Origin: Xanthomonas sp. XNM01
GTDB lineage: Bacteria > Pseudomonadota > Gammaproteobacteria > Xanthomonadales > Xanthomonadaceae
Length of the DNA: 64,000 bases
NCBI RefSeq assembly: GCF_014851915.1
Contig: NZ_JACVAP010000004.1
Coordinates: 310,001-374,000 of the forward strand
Reading direction: 5' to 3'
This document shows positions 44,229 through 54,672 of this stretch, piece by piece. Numbering within the stretch: position 1 is the first letter of the stretch; the number at the start of each line of letters is the position of its first letter. The position numbers were made by a program, and so were the translations under genes. Below the pieces are notes generated by a model. It was not told the DNA's origin. It saw only the letters and a list, made by a program, of their open reading frames with translations, and did not search any database.

Positions 44229-46721
44229 ATGCGCGTTTCCCTGTTCCGCCGCGACAGCGTCGCCGGCCGTCTGATGATCGGTACCGGCCTGCTGGCGCTG
44301 GTGTGTTTTGGCCTGACCGCGGCGATCAGCTACTGGCGCAGCAGCGGTGCGCTGCTCGAGTCGTCGCAGACCGTGCTGCGCGAGGTGGCGCACCACGAGG
44401 CCAGCGAGATCTCCAGCGAGATCGAGCTGGCGTTCGACACCGGCGCGGTCCTGGCCAACACCCTGCGCGTGCAGCACGGCAAGCCCGGTTTCAGCCGCGA
44501 AGCGGTCGCCGCGGTGCTGCATGAGCAGCTGCGCGTGCAGCCGGGCTGGCTGGGCATCAGCACCCTGTGGGAGCCGGACGCGTTCGACGGCCAGGACGCG
44601 GAGTTCGTCGGCGCCGACGGCCACGATGGCACCGGCCGCTTCATGGTGTACTGGTCGCGCCAGAACGGCGAGCTGGTGCGCGAACCGATGCACAGCTACG
44701 ACGTGCCGGGCGAGGGCGACTGGTACCTGAAAGGCCGCGGCACGCACGCGCCGGTGGTCATCGAGCCCTACTACTACCCGGTGGCCGGGGTCGACACCCT
44801 GATGACCACGCTGAGCACGCCGATCATGGACGGCGAGCGGTTCCTGGGCGTGGTCAACGTGACCATCGCGCTCGGTGCGCTGCAGGAGCGCATCGCCGCG
44901 CTGCGCCCGCTCGATGTCGGGCAGGCCACGCTGCTGTCGCCGCTCGGCGCGGTCATGGCCAGCGCCGACGCCGCCGAGGTCGGCAAGGTCCGCGACGATG
45001 CGGACACCGCGCGCGTGCTGGCGGCGATGAAGGAAGACAGGACGGTCAGCGACGAGGCCGACATCGGTGGCACCCGCTCGCTGCGCGTGTTCGTGCCGCT
45101 GCGCCTGGGCGATGCGCCGGAGGTGTTCGCGCTGGGCGTCACCGTGCCCAAGCGCCACGTCATGGCCCAGGCGCGCGCGCTGCTGCTGGTGATCGCGGTG
45201 GTCGGCCCGCTGTCGGCGGTGCTGCTGAGCGCGGCGCTGCACGTGCTGCTGCGGCGGCAGGTGCTGGCGCCGCTGGCCGAGGCGGTGCGGGTGTCGGCCG
45301 CCGTGTCCTCGGGCCGGCTGGACAGCCGGATCGAACCGCGGCGCATGGACGAGATGGGCCAGCTGCTGCAGTCGATGGGCACGATGCAGGGCCAGCTGCG
45401 TGCGGTGATGGAGGCGCAGGACCAGATGGCCCAGCGCCACGACGCCGGCGAGATGAGCTACCGGATGGACGCCTCGCGCTTCCCCGGCGAGTACGGCCGC
45501 ATGGTCGCCGGCACCAATGCGCTGGTGGCCGCGCACGTGCAGGTGCAGCGCCAGCTGGTGGAGGTGATGTCGCGCTACGCCGTCGGCGACATGGGCGCGG
45601 ACATGCAGGCGCTGCCGGGCGAGAAGGCCGCGATCAGCGATGCGATGGCGGTGACCAAGCGCAACCTGCAGGCGATCAACGCGCAGATCCTGGCGCTGGC
45701 CCAGGCCGCCGCGGCCGGCAACTTCAGCCTGCGCGGCGATGCGCAGGCCTTCGACCACGACTTCCGCGGCATGGTGCAGGGCCTGAACACCCTGATGCAG
45801 ACCACCGACGCCAACCTGGCCGAGCTGTCGCGGCTGCTGCGTGCGATCGCGGCGGGCGACCTCACCGCGCGCATGTCCGGCGAGTTCCACGGCGTGTTCG
45901 CGCAGATGCGCACCGACGCCGACGCCACCGTCGAGCAGCTGACCGCCATCGTCGGCCGCATCCAGCACAGCACCGGCGCGATCAACGAGGCCGCCGCAGA
46001 AATCGCTGCAGGCAACGACGACCTGTCGCGCCGCACCGAGCAGCAGGCCGCCAACCTGGAGGAGACCGCCGCCTCGATGGAGGAGCTGACCTCCACCGTG
46101 CGCCAGAACGCCGAGCACGCGCAGAAGGCCAACACGCTGGTCCAGGCCACCTCCAGCGTCGCCCGCCAGGGCGGCGAGGTGGTGGCGCAGGTGGTCGAGA
46201 CAATGGCCGGCATCGAAGGCTCCTCGCGCCGGATCAGCGAGATCATCTCGGTGATCGACGGGATCGCCTTCCAGACCAACATCCTGGCGTTGAACGCGGC
46301 GGTGGAGGCCGCGCGCGCCGGCGAGCAGGGCCGCGGCTTCGCGGTGGTCGCCAGTGAGGTGCGCTCGCTCGCGCAGCGCTCGGCCGATGCCGCCCGAGAG
46401 ATCAAGGGCCTGATCGAGACATCGGTGGACCAGGTCGAGCAGGGCGCGGTGATGGTGCGCCGGGCCGGCAGCACGATGGAGGAGGTCGTGTCCTCGGTGC
46501 AGCAGGTCACCGAGATCATGGCCGAGATCTCGGCGGCGTCGCAGGAGCAGAGCGCCGGCATCGACCAGGTCAGCCAGACGGTGATCCAGATGGACGAAAC
46601 CACCCAGCAGAACGCCGCGCTGGTGGAGGAGGCCAACGCCGCCGCGCGTTCGATGGAGAGCCAGGCGCAGGCGCTGCAGGAAGCGGTGGCGATCTTCCGC
46701 CTGCGCGACGCACGCGGCTGA
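44229..46721 (+). CDS. Methyl-accepting chemotaxis protein with Cache sensor and poly-HAMP linker
   Basis: An 830-residue chemoreceptor. TM1 is ~13-35, a large periplasmic Cache-type sensor covers ~40-305 ([33 protein letters not shown]), and TM2 is ~312-338. Several HAMP-like repeats follow ([56 protein letters not shown]). The signalling hairpin carries the tip [34 protein letters not shown]. There is no C-terminal CheR-binding pentapeptide. It is a stand-alone gene; a long upstream frame running back to 42.9 kb is an antisense shadow of the porin. Confidence 0.95.
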   Translation: MRVSLFRRDSVAGRLMIGTGLLALVCFGLTAAISYWRSSGALLESSQTVLREVAHHEASEISSEIELAFDTGAVLANTLRVQHGKPGFSREAVAAVLHEQLRVQPGWLGISTLWEPDAFDGQDAEFVGADGHDGTGRFMVYWSRQNGELVREPMHSYDVPGEGDWYLKGRGTHAPVVIEPYYYPVAGVDTLMTTLSTPIMDGERFLGVVNVTIALGALQERIAALRPLDVGQATLLSPLGAVMASADAAEVGKVRDDADTARVLAAMKEDRTVSDEADIGGTRSLRVFVPLRLGDAPEVFALGVTVPKRHVMAQARALLLVIAVVGPLSAVLLSAALHVLLRRQVLAPLAEAVRVSAAVSSGRLDSRIEPRRMDEMGQLLQSMGTMQGQLRAVMEAQDQMAQRHDAGEMSYRMDASRFPGEYGRMVAGTNALVAAHVQVQRQLVEVMSRYAVGDMGADMQALPGEKAAISDAMAVTKRNLQAINAQILALAQAAAAGNFSLRGDAQAFDHDFRGMVQGLNTLMQTTDANLAELSRLLRAIAAGDLTARMSGEFHGVFAQMRTDADATVEQLTAIVGRIQHSTGAINEAAAEIAAGNDDLSRRTEQQAANLEETAASMEELTSTVRQNAEHAQKANTLVQATSSVARQGGEVVAQVVETMAGIEGSSRRISEIISVIDGIAFQTNILALNAAVEAARAGEQGRGFAVVASEVRSLAQRSADAAREIKGLIETSVDQVEQGAVMVRRAGSTMEEVVSSVQQVTEIMAEISAASQEQSAGIDQVSQTVIQMDETTQQNAALVEEANAAARSMESQAQALQEAVAIFRLRDARG

Positions 46722-46735
46722 CGCGGCCGGCCATG

Positions 46736-46760
46736 GGCGGACGCCGGAGCGGCGTCCGCC
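46736..46760 (+). terminator. Hairpin behind the chemoreceptor gene
   Basis: A perfect 10-bp stem GGCGGACGCC / GGCGTCCGCC with a 5-nt loop lies 14 bp after the stop. It lacks a T-run, so termination may need Rho or be bidirectional. Confidence 0.6.
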
Positions 46761-47112
46761 TGGGCGATCAGCGCGACCGGACGCGGATGTCCGGATCCAG
46801 CCGCGCCGCGACGATGTGCGGCCGCAGCGCCGTCACGCCGCCAGCAGGGTCCGCCATGCCTCGCGGCGGCCGGCGTCGTCGGTCGACGCGATGAGCCGGG
46901 TCAGCGCGGCATTGCGGGTGGACGCCAACGCGTCCGCGGCCGGTGCGGGCCAGGCCCGGGCGCGCGCCGGTCGCCTCCCGGTGTCCGCCGGTCACCGGAC
47001 CGACCAGCTCCCCGTAGGGGGGCGGCACCGAAGCGCTCGCCGGTGCGCAGCCCGCGCGATGGCGGCGCGTCGCCGCCGCCGGCGGTGAAGCGGCACCGCA
47101 GCCTGGCCCGGA
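46761..47112. other. Gene-free stretch between convergent genes
   Basis: About 350 bp of very GC-rich DNA without a credible gene. Confidence 0.5.
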
Positions 47113-49905
47113 TCAGCGCGACTCGGCCAGCGCCGCCTGCACGCGCGTGGCCAGCTCGTCCACGGTGAACGGCTTGCCGATCAGGTGCACGTCGGAGCTG
47201 AGCACGCCGTCCTGGACCAGCGCATTGCGGCTGTTGCCGGTGGCGAACAGCACGCGCAGCTCCGGGCGCCGCCGGCAGGCCTCGTCGGCCAGCTGGCGTC
47301 CGTTGACCTCGGGCATCACCACGTCGGTGAACAGCAGCGCGATGTCCGGATGCAGGTCCAGCAGCGGCAGCGCGCTGGCCGCGCCGTCGGCGGCCAGTAC
47401 CCGGTAGCCCAGTTCGGTCAGCGCGTCGATGGAGAACTGGCGCACCGCCGCGTCGTCGTCCACCACCAGGATCAGCTCCTGGGCTCCGCCCGCGGGCGAC
47501 GCGGCGCGGCCGTCGGGCGAGGCGTCCGCCGCGATGCTGGCGACCAGGCGCGGCAGATACACCTTCACCGTGGTGCCCTGGCCGGGCGCGGAGTGGATGC
47601 GGACGTGGCCGGAGGTCTGTTTGACGAAGCCGTACACCTGCGACAGGCCCAGCCCGGTGCCCTGGCCGACCTTCTTGGTGGTGAAGAACGGTTCGAACGC
47701 CTTGGCCACCACCTCCGGCGTCATGCCGCTGCCGGTGTCCGAGGCGCTGATCAGCACGTACTGGCCTGCCGGCACGCCGGCGTGGTCGCCCGGGGCGGGT
47801 GCGGCGACCTCGCAGTTGGCCGTCTGCACGGTGAGCCGGCCGCCGCCGGGCATCGCGTCGCGCGCATTGACCGCCAGGTTGAGGATCACGTTCTCGAGCT
47901 GGTTGGGATCGGCATAGGTGCACCACAGGCCGGCGGCCAGCGCGGTCTCCAGGCGGACGCTGCCGCCGAGCGAATGCACCAGCAGGTCGGACATGCCGGC
48001 GACCAGGCGGTTGGCGTCCACCGGCACCGGCTGCAGCGGCTGCTGGCGCGAGAACGCGAGCAGGCGCTGGGTCAGCTGCGCGGCGCGGCGGGCGCCGTCG
48101 ATGGCCATGTCGATGTAGCGCGTCATGCGCGGATCGCCATCGCCCATGCGCGCGGCGATCAGGTCGAGCGGGCCGATCACGGTGGCCAGCATGTTGTTGA
48201 AGTCGTGCGCGATGCCGCCGGTCAGCTGGCCCACCGCTTCCATCTTCTGGCTCTGCCGCAGCGCTTCCTCCACGCGGGTGCGCTCGGCGACCTCCTCCAG
48301 GACGCGGCTTTCCAGGCGCTCGTTGAGGTCCTTCAGGCGCGCGTCGGCGGCCTTGCGCGCGGTGATGTCGATCACCACGCCGACCACGCGGATGCAGCGG
48401 TCGCCGTCGAACACGCCGCGGCCCTTGGCGGCCACCCAGCGCACGATGCCGTCCTCGGCGCCGATGGTCCGGTACTCGACGTCGTAGAGCGCGCGGCGCG
48501 CGGGGTCGGCGGCCGCCTCGAACGCGGCGCGGGTCGGTTCCAGGTCGTCCGGGTGCAGGCCGGCGTAGAAGTCCGGCAGCCCGACCTCGACCTGCGGCGA
48601 GATGCCGAACATCGCCTTGGTCCGCGGCGGCCAGATCAGCTGGTCGTGCACCAGGTCCACGTCCCAGAAGCCCATGTCGCCGGCCTCGGTGGCCAGGCGC
48701 AGGCGTTCCTCGCTTTCGGCCAGCGCGGCCTCGGCGGTCTTGCGTCCGGTCAGGTCCAGCATCGCGCCGATCATGCGCACCGGCTCGCCGGCGCCGCCGC
48801 GCAGGACGGTGCCGCGGTCGAGCACCGAGGCGTAGCTGCCATCGGCGCGACGGAAGCGGTACTCGCCGCTCCAGGCGGTCCGGTCGCCATCGATCACCGC
48901 GTGGATCGTGGTGTCGATGCGCTCGCGGTCGTCGGGATGGATGTGGTCGATCCACCACTGCGCGCAGGTTTCGGTCCTGTCGTGGCCGAACAGCGTGGCC
49001 AGCGCCTCGTTCCAGATCACCTGGCCGTCGGCGATGCGCCAGTCCCAGATGGCGTCGTTGGTGGCGCGCGCGGCCAGCCGGTAGCGCTCCTCGATCTCCA
49101 GGTGGCGGGCCTCGGCGGCCTTGCGGTCGGTGATGTCCAGCGAGGTGCCGACCAGGCCGACCACGGTGCCGTCGGCGTCGCGCAGCGGCGCCTTGGTCGA
49201 CAGCCACCAGGCGCGACGGCCGTCGGGGAAGCTCACCTCCTCCTCGAGCTGTTCGGTGCGGCCGCTGGACATGATCCGCTCGTCGGTGGCCATCACCGCC
49301 GCCGCCTGCGCCGTGTCCGCGAGCAGTTCGGCATCGGTGCGGCCGATGTACTCCTCCGGCGGCAGGCCGATCAGTTCGGTCGCGCCGCGGTTGCCGATCA
49401 GGATCCGGCCCTGGCGGTCCTTGGCGTAGACCACGCCCGGCGCGGCCTCGACGAAGGACCGCAGCAGGGTCTGTGCCTGGTCGCGCTCGGCCTCGATCCG
49501 CCGGCGCTCGTCGATGTTGATGACCACGCCGGGAAAGCGCACCGCCCGCCCGTCGGCGTCCTGGTCGACCCGGCCGATCGCCTCGAACCAGCGATAGCCC
49601 TCGGCGGCGCCGGCGCGGAACTGGTGCGTGTAGCGGCCCCTGCGGGCGACCGCGTCGGCGACCGCCTCGGTGAGGCCGGGCTGGTCCTCCGGATGCACCG
49701 ACGCCACCACCTGGGCCAGGCTCAGGCTGTCGCGCGGCAGCGACGGATCCAGGCCGAACGCCTGGGCGAGCGCATCGTCCACGGTCAGGCGGTCGTGCAC
49801 GAGGTCCCACGACCAGGTGCCGACGATGGCGCCGGCGGCCAGCGCCAGCTTGACCCGCTCGGTGTCGCCCACGCCGCGGCCGGCTTCCGGGTGCAGCGTG
49901 CTCAT
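47113..49905 (-). CDS. Hybrid PAS sensor histidine kinase with C-terminal receiver
   Basis: A 930-residue cytosolic hybrid kinase with no membrane helices. Four PAS/PAC domains fill ~20-535 (W-x-W-D-x-V starts, [20 protein letters not shown] and [10 protein letters not shown] linkers). HisKA follows with the phospho-His in GGIAHDFNN near residue 569. HATPase_c shows N-box [16 protein letters not shown]1 SDTGSGM and GTGLGLS. The receiver has DDD near 815 and phospho-acceptor Asp in [10 protein letters not shown] near 860. Soluble PAS kinases of this form often sense redox, light or small ligands; specificity is not visible. It starts at ATG 49905 with a GGGGAG site. Confidence 0.94.
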   Translation of the reverse strand: MSTLHPEAGRGVGDTERVKLALAAGAIVGTWSWDLVHDRLTVDDALAQAFGLDPSLPRDSLSLAQVVASVHPEDQPGLTEAVADAVARRGRYTHQFRAGAAEGYRWFEAIGRVDQDADGRAVRFPGVVINIDERRRIEAERDQAQTLLRSFVEAAPGVVYAKDRQGRILIGNRGATELIGLPPEEYIGRTDAELLADTAQAAAVMATDERIMSSGRTEQLEEEVSFPDGRRAWWLSTKAPLRDADGTVVGLVGTSLDITDRKAAEARHLEIEERYRLAARATNDAIWDWRIADGQVIWNEALATLFGHDRTETCAQWWIDHIHPDDRERIDTTIHAVIDGDRTAWSGEYRFRRADGSYASVLDRGTVLRGGAGEPVRMIGAMLDLTGRKTAEAALAESEERLRLATEAGDMGFWDVDLVHDQLIWPPRTKAMFGISPQVEVGLPDFYAGLHPDDLEPTRAAFEAAADPARRALYDVEYRTIGAEDGIVRWVAAKGRGVFDGDRCIRVVGVVIDITARKAADARLKDLNERLESRVLEEVAERTRVEEALRQSQKMEAVGQLTGGIAHDFNNMLATVIGPLDLIAARMGDGDPRMTRYIDMAIDGARRAAQLTQRLLAFSRQQPLQPVPVDANRLVAGMSDLLVHSLGGSVRLETALAAGLWCTYADPNQLENVILNLAVNARDAMPGGGRLTVQTANCEVAAPAPGDHAGVPAGQYVLISASDTGSGMTPEVVAKAFEPFFTTKKVGQGTGLGLSQVYGFVKQTSGHVRIHSAPGQGTTVKVYLPRLVASIAADASPDGRAASPAGGAQELILVVDDDAAVRQFSIDALTELGYRVLAADGAASALPLLDLHPDIALLFTDVVMPEVNGRQLADEACRRRPELRVLFATGNSRNALVQDGVLSSDVHLIGKPFTVDELATRVQAALAESR

Positions 49906-50216
49906 GCGCGCTCCCCGCAGGCGACGGGCGCAGCCGGGAGGAGGACGTGGGAGCGGGGCGTCATTCTGGGCATCGGAAGCACGGTCAGGACTGCGGGCAG
50001 CGAATTCGGGGGCGGCCGCGTCGACGCCGCGCCCCGGGACGGCGCATGCGTTGTGCGGCGCAGGCCCAGGCGGCATCCTCCGCGAGCGGGCCGGCGCCGA
50101 CAAGGGTCGCCGGCGCCAAGTGGGCCGGGGCCGCCGTACAGGCGGCGTGATCCCGGCCCATCCACGCCGCCGGCAGCGGCCACGCAGGCGATACCTTCAC
50201 GGACGGAGGCAACCCC
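49906..50216. other. Intergenic region, divergent promoters expected
   Basis: About 310 bp between divergent genes. A GGAGG ribosome site lies at its right end for the 774-residue gene. No promoter hexamers or repeats stood out. Confidence 0.5.
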
Positions 50217-52541
50217 ATGAGCAGCGCGATGCATCCACGCCGGCGACCGGACGTGCCGTTGTCCGCCGTCCGCCGTCCGACAGCGAGGGATGCCCCGGCG
50301 GTCCGGTCCGCACCTGGTCCCGCAACGGCCACCGCAGCGGCCGGGCATGCAGCGCATGCCGGGCGCAGCGCGCCGCGCCCGCGCCGCTTCTTCCTCCACT
50401 GCGCACCCGGGCGCCTGCCCGTGGTGCTCGCCGCCTGTGTGTTCCTCATGCCGAGCTTCCTGTCGCCCCTGTTCGCCGCGCGTCGCGATGCCGGGTTCCC
50501 GCGCCTGTCCGAAAACGTCGCCGGCACTGTGCGGCAGGAAGTGCGCAAGGTCCTGCACGGGCCGCTCGACGGCCTGTTCGCGGTCCCCGAGCAGCGGCAG
50601 GTGATCGCCGTGGCCGGCGGCTATCTTTGGCGGTTCGATGCCGACGGCGTGCTGCTCGACACCCTGTGGGCGCCCGGCGACATGCACCGGATGGGCCTGG
50701 CCTTCGGCCGGGACGCCTACAACGACTGGATCTTCAGCGGCGAGCAGGCCTTCAAGCCCTACGCGCCGACCGTGGACGGCAACGCGCTGTCGCCGGAGGC
50801 GCTGCATGCGATGTTCGACGCCGCCCGCGCGGTGTCCTTCGACCACGACCATGCGCAGGCCTGGGCGCTGCTCTGGGACGGGCAGCGTGCGTGGAAGGTG
50901 GACCTCACCCGGCACCGCGACAAGGTGCATCGCGGCGCCTGCGGCGACCGCCCCCGGCCGCAGCGCCGGCCGGACTGGCTGGACAGCTGCATGGACGGCT
51001 ACACCCGGACGCCGCCGCTGCGCGAGCTCGCGCCCGAGAGTTTCGCCCGCGATGTCGACGACACGCTGCCGCCGCGGCTGCAGGTGGTCGACTTCGATCG
51101 CCGCCACTTCCACCTGGAGGAGGGCATCGCCGGCCAGCTGCTCGGTGCGACCGTCGGGGTCGCGCTCAAGGTGGCCTGGGACACGCCGGGCCGGCTGCCC
51201 CGTCGCCTCTGGTTCGGCGATGCGCACGTGCAGCTGCAGGTCCGCGACGAGACGCTGCAATTCAAGGTGTTCGTGCCGCGCGAAGAAGACGGGTACGGCT
51301 TCCGCCACACGCTGCGCTGGTGGGAGCCGGCCACGCTGATGGCCGATGCCAGCCCGTGGTTCGACATGCGCATGCGTGGCGAGATGCACTACCCGGGCGA
51401 GGAAGCGCTGCTGCGTCACTACGTGGACGACATCGGCCTGTACGTGGTGCGGCCGGTGCCGGATGGCCCTGCCGGCGAGGCGGCCACGCCGGGCTGGCGG
51501 CCGGTGTTCGAAGGCCCGGGCACGCGCGGCAAGGCGGTGGTCGGCTCCGTGGAGCTGGCGTCGGGAGCACGCGCGCACCGCTGGCTGCGGGCACCGGAGC
51601 CGGCGCGCCGCTTCGAGGGCGACCCGCCACGGGTCCCGGTGGACGGGGTCTGGCCGCCGCTGCAGGCGTTGCCGGTGGCGATGACGGTGGAGTGGGGCAG
51701 CCCGTTCGATGCCGATGCGTACACCGTCGTGAGGATCGAGCTGCCACCGGAGGCCACGCGTGCCGCGTTCGCCGCGCTGGCGGGCGCGACGGCGCCGCTG
51801 GAACTGGTGCTGCAGGCGCCCGACCTGTTCGGTGCCACCGGCACGATGCAGCTGCTGCTGCGCGGCGACGGGCGCAGCGTCGCGCTGCCCGGCGCACGTC
51901 TGACCCACCTGACCCGCCCGCTGTTCCAGCAGCGGTGGAAGCAGGGCGACCCCACCCGCCTGGCCCAGCTCGGCAAGAGCGCGGACGCCGCCCGTACCGG
52001 GGATGCCGCCGCGCTGCGGATGTTCCTGCAGCAGGCGCAGGCGATGGTCGACGAAAGCGCGCATGTCGCCAGCCGCGCCGCGGGGGTGACCGCCGCCTAC
52101 GCCGACCTGCTGATCGCCTTCAACACGGCCGGCGACGCCGCGTCGTCCGGCCTGCTGGTCCGTCACTATCTGGAGCAGGTGCACGCGCTGACCTCGGTGC
52201 ACACCGCCGATCCGAGCCTGCGCTACAACGTCGGCGTGATCGCCAGCCAGACCCTGGCCTTCGCGCTGCACCGCGCCGATGCGCAGGATCTGCTGCAGGC
52301 GACGATGACCACGCTGATCAGCGCGCAGTTCGACCCGGCCGAACAGACCAACGCCACCCTGCTCTACAACCTGGCCTGTTACCACGCCAGCCGCGGGGAT
52401 CGGACACGCATGCTGGAGCATGTCGCGGCGGCCCACCGGCTGGGCAAGCCGACGGCCCAGTTCCTGCGCGACACCGACTTCCAGCCGTACTGGACGGACG
52501 CGGCGTTCCACCAGGCCATCGGTGCGGACCGCGACAGGTGA
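50217..52541 (+). CDS. Large exported or membrane-tethered protein of unknown function
   Basis: A 774-residue protein. The first ~60 residues are Arg/Ala/Pro-rich, then a hydrophobic helix (LPVVLAACVFLMPSFLSPLFAA, ~68-88) serves as anchor or signal. Residues ~110-170 look like a beta-propeller or NHL-like stretch (VPEQRQVIAVAGGYLWRFDADGVLL). A long beta-rich middle follows, and the C-terminal ~170 residues are helical and TPR-like (TNATLLYNLACYHASRGDRTRMLEHVAAAHRLG). No catalytic motif recognised. A GGAGG site lies nine bases before the ATG. If translation starts at a later Met the Arg-rich leader would vanish. Confidence 0.75.
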   Translation: MSSAMHPRRRPDVPLSAVRRPTARDAPAVRSAPGPATATAAAGHAAHAGRSAPRPRRFFLHCAPGRLPVVLAACVFLMPSFLSPLFAARRDAGFPRLSENVAGTVRQEVRKVLHGPLDGLFAVPEQRQVIAVAGGYLWRFDADGVLLDTLWAPGDMHRMGLAFGRDAYNDWIFSGEQAFKPYAPTVDGNALSPEALHAMFDAARAVSFDHDHAQAWALLWDGQRAWKVDLTRHRDKVHRGACGDRPRPQRRPDWLDSCMDGYTRTPPLRELAPESFARDVDDTLPPRLQVVDFDRRHFHLEEGIAGQLLGATVGVALKVAWDTPGRLPRRLWFGDAHVQLQVRDETLQFKVFVPREEDGYGFRHTLRWWEPATLMADASPWFDMRMRGEMHYPGEEALLRHYVDDIGLYVVRPVPDGPAGEAATPGWRPVFEGPGTRGKAVVGSVELASGARAHRWLRAPEPARRFEGDPPRVPVDGVWPPLQALPVAMTVEWGSPFDADAYTVVRIELPPEATRAAFAALAGATAPLELVLQAPDLFGATGTMQLLLRGDGRSVALPGARLTHLTRPLFQQRWKQGDPTRLAQLGKSADAARTGDAAALRMFLQQAQAMVDESAHVASRAAGVTAAYADLLIAFNTAGDAASSGLLVRHYLEQVHALTSVHTADPSLRYNVGVIASQTLAFALHRADAQDLLQATMTTLISAQFDPAEQTNATLLYNLACYHASRGDRTRMLEHVAAAHRLGKPTAQFLRDTDFQPYWTDAAFHQAIGADRDR

Positions 52542-52683
52542 GCGGGAGCCGGCAGCCCGCGGCATCCCGATCGAACCCGCACGGGCCGGCCGCGCCGCGC
52601 ACCATCGCACGCACACGCGGGCAGCGCCGCATGCCGTCGACGGCTGCACGCCGCGATGACGCCTGGCGGGCCAGGCTTGCCGC

Positions 52684-52908
52684 ATGACGACGAAAGAAGA
52701 CATCGACACGCAGCTGGACCTGCTGGAGCAGCGGCTGCAGCAGCTGGTCGCCAAGGTGCCGCGCGAGGAGGTGCTGGACGCGTTCGCGCTGGACGCGCAG
52801 GTGCTGACCCAGGCGCCGCCGGTGGAGTACATCGCCTACATCGTCGGCCGGATCGAGCGGATGCTGGCCGAGGCGGGCGTGGTGCCGCTGGAGCGCGGCA
52901 AGGACTGA
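52684..52908 (+). CDS. Small acidic helical protein
   Basis: A 74-residue protein (MTTKEDIDTQLDLLEQRLQQ onward) with heptad-like Leu spacing, so probably a coiled coil or helical hairpin. No family recognised. It is ~140 bp behind the 774-residue gene on the same strand, and no strong ribosome site is visible. Confidence 0.65.
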   Translation: MTTKEDIDTQLDLLEQRLQQLVAKVPREEVLDAFALDAQVLTQAPPVEYIAYIVGRIERMLAEAGVVPLERGKD

Positions 52909-52947
52909 GCGCGGTACGGCGCCGCCCGGCGCGCGCCGGGCCATCGT

Positions 52948-53172
52948 TCAGGGCGTGAACGCGATCCGGTCGCGCTCGATGCCGGCCACCCGCGCGATCA
53001 TCAGCCTGGCATGCGAATGCGCGGCCAGCTCGGTGCGGAAGAACGCGCGATCCAGCGTGTGCACGAACGCGCGGCCTTCGCCCCGTACCGTGATGGTGCC
53101 GTACCAGTAGTTGTGCGCGTCACCCTGCAGCGCGCCCGGCCGCAGGGTGTAGCTGCCAATGTTGCGGCCCAT
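52948..53172 (-). CDS. Small protein, paralogue of the protein at 42.5 kb
   Basis: A 74-residue protein (MGRNIGSYTLRPGALQGDAH onward) sharing GDAHNYWYGTITV and AFFRTE with the 77-residue protein at 42451-42684. It is the first gene downstream of a small convergent gene and is not clearly in an operon. Conservation of the aromatic and His positions between the two copies supports a real family of unknown role. Confidence 0.75.
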   Translation of the reverse strand: MGRNIGSYTLRPGALQGDAHNYWYGTITVRGEGRAFVHTLDRAFFRTELAAHSHARLMIARVAGIERDRIAFTP

Positions 53173-53249
53173 GGATGCGCATGAGGTCCGTCATACGTGA
53201 GCGGCCAGCATACCTGCCGGTGCCGTGGAGCCCGTGTTCACGGCGGCGG

Positions 53250-54044
53250 TCACGCCGGCGCGATCGTCACCCAGGTGGGTGCGTGGTCGCTGGCCTTGTC
53301 CTGCAGCCGCACCGCGCGGTCCACGCCGGCATCGCGCAGGCGCGGGGCCAGCACCGGATTGAGCAGGAGGTGGTCGATGCGCAGCCCGCGGTCGCGTTCG
53401 GCATGCTGGCGGAAGTAGTCCCAGAAGGTGTAGATCCGCGCGTCGCCATGCACCTGGCGCAGCGCATCGGTCCAGCCCTGCGCGAGCAGCCGCGCATACG
53501 CGGCGCGCACCTCGGGCTGGATCAGCGCATCGCGGCGCCACGCCTTCGCGTCGTAGACGTCGACGTCGGTCGGAATGATGTTGAAGTCGCCCAGCACCGC
53601 CACCGGATGCGGCAATGCCACCAGCGTGTGCAGGTGCGCCTCCAGCTGCCGCATCCAGGCAAGCTTGTGATCGAACTTCGGCCCTGGCTGCGGATTGCCG
53701 TTGGGCAGGTAGACACTGGCCACCACGATGCCGTGGATGGCCGCCTCGATGTAGCGGCTCTGCCGGTCCCGCGCGTCGCCAGGCAGGCCGCGCCGGCTTT
53801 CGAGCGGCATCGTTTCGCGCCCGAGCAGGGCGACGCCGTTCCAGCGGTGCTCGCCCTGCCAGATCGCGCCATAGCCGGCGCGCTCCAGCTCGGCGGCCGG
53901 GAAGGCGGCATCGACCGCCTTGAGTTCCTGCAGCGCGACGATGTCCGGCCTGGCCTGCTCCAGCCAGGCCAGCAGCTGCGGCAGACGCGTGCCGATGCCG
54001 TTGACGTTGAACGTGGCCAGGGTCAGCCGTCCGCGCCGGGCCAT
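53250..54044 (-). CDS. xthA: Exodeoxyribonuclease III
   Basis: A 264-residue AP endonuclease and 3'-5' exonuclease. Active-site blocks are all present: LATFNVNGI (Asn), IVALQELKA (metal-binding Glu), VASVYLPNGNP (Tyr), VLGDFNIIP (Asp/Asn) and SDHAPTWV (Asp-His pair). It acts in base-excision repair. The ATG shares a base with the stop of the upstream DUF488 gene (TGATG), so the two are co-translated. Confidence 0.95.
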   Translation of the reverse strand: MARRGRLTLATFNVNGIGTRLPQLLAWLEQARPDIVALQELKAVDAAFPAAELERAGYGAIWQGEHRWNGVALLGRETMPLESRRGLPGDARDRQSRYIEAAIHGIVVASVYLPNGNPQPGPKFDHKLAWMRQLEAHLHTLVALPHPVAVLGDFNIIPTDVDVYDAKAWRRDALIQPEVRAAYARLLAQGWTDALRQVHGDARIYTFWDYFRQHAERDRGLRIDHLLLNPVLAPRLRDAGVDRAVRLQDKASDHAPTWVTIAPA

Positions 54045-54655
54045 CACGGCGCCCCTGCGGCGAACAGGTCGTCCTGCTGCGGTGGATACACCAGGTCCGC
54101 GCCGCGGGCACGCGCGGCCGGATTGCCCGGGTGCAGCTGCGCCGGGCGCGCATCCATGATGTGGCGGACCGCATGCCCGCGGTGCTGCAGCAGGTCGGCG
54201 ATGAGGCGCCGATGGCAGCGCCACCATGGCAGCTCGGCGCACATCAGCGCGCTGCGCCGCCGTGCCGCGGCCTCGAGCGCACGCGCCAGACCGTCCTCGA
54301 ACTCCGCACTGGTCATGTGGTCGGCATAGCCCTGGAAGGCGGCGTTGGTCCAGCCGCCGTTGGGCGAGCCGGGCTGCACGCGCCGGCGGCCGCCGAGCTC
54401 GGGCAGCCACAGGTAGTCGATGCCTGCCTGCGGCAGCTGTGTCGCCAGGGTCTCGCCGGCGAACCACGGGTGGCGGCGCGAACCGGGGAAGCGCCGCACG
54501 TCGATGATCGCCTCGACCGCGTGTGCGGCGAGCAGGGCCAGGAACGCGTCCCAGCTGCGGGTGGAATGGCCGACCGTCCACAGTGCCGGACGCGCGACGG
54601 CGGCCGCGTCGTGGGGCGCGGCCGCCGTCGTCTGTCGCGTGCCGGCACCTGGCAT
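54044..54655 (-). CDS. DUF488 family protein
   Basis: A 203-residue protein with the DUF488 signature: LWTVGHSTRSWDAFLALLAAHAVEAIIDVRRFPGSRRHPWF, then LPELGGRR and LMCAELPWWRCHRRLIADLL with the conserved Cys/His cluster. The function is unresolved, although links to nucleic-acid repair or modification have been suggested from gene context. Here it is directly coupled to exonuclease III. It starts at MPGAGTRQTT (54655). Confidence 0.9.
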   Translation of the reverse strand: MPGAGTRQTTAAAPHDAAAVARPALWTVGHSTRSWDAFLALLAAHAVEAIIDVRRFPGSRRHPWFAGETLATQLPQAGIDYLWLPELGGRRRVQPGSPNGGWTNAAFQGYADHMTSAEFEDGLARALEAAARRRSALMCAELPWWRCHRRLIADLLQHRGHAVRHIMDARPAQLHPGNPAARARGADLVYPPQQDDLFAAGAP

Positions 54656-54672
54656 GCCGATGCTTCCCGCGC

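Noticed and set aside
46768-47028. An 86-residue minus-strand frame between the chemoreceptor and the kinase
   Set aside because: Arg/Gly-rich composition, no ribosome site, no motif.
47185-52832. Frames of 1011, 1005 and 976 residues opposite the histidine kinase and the 774-residue gene
   Set aside because: Shadow frames of strong coding DNA with no recognisable domains.
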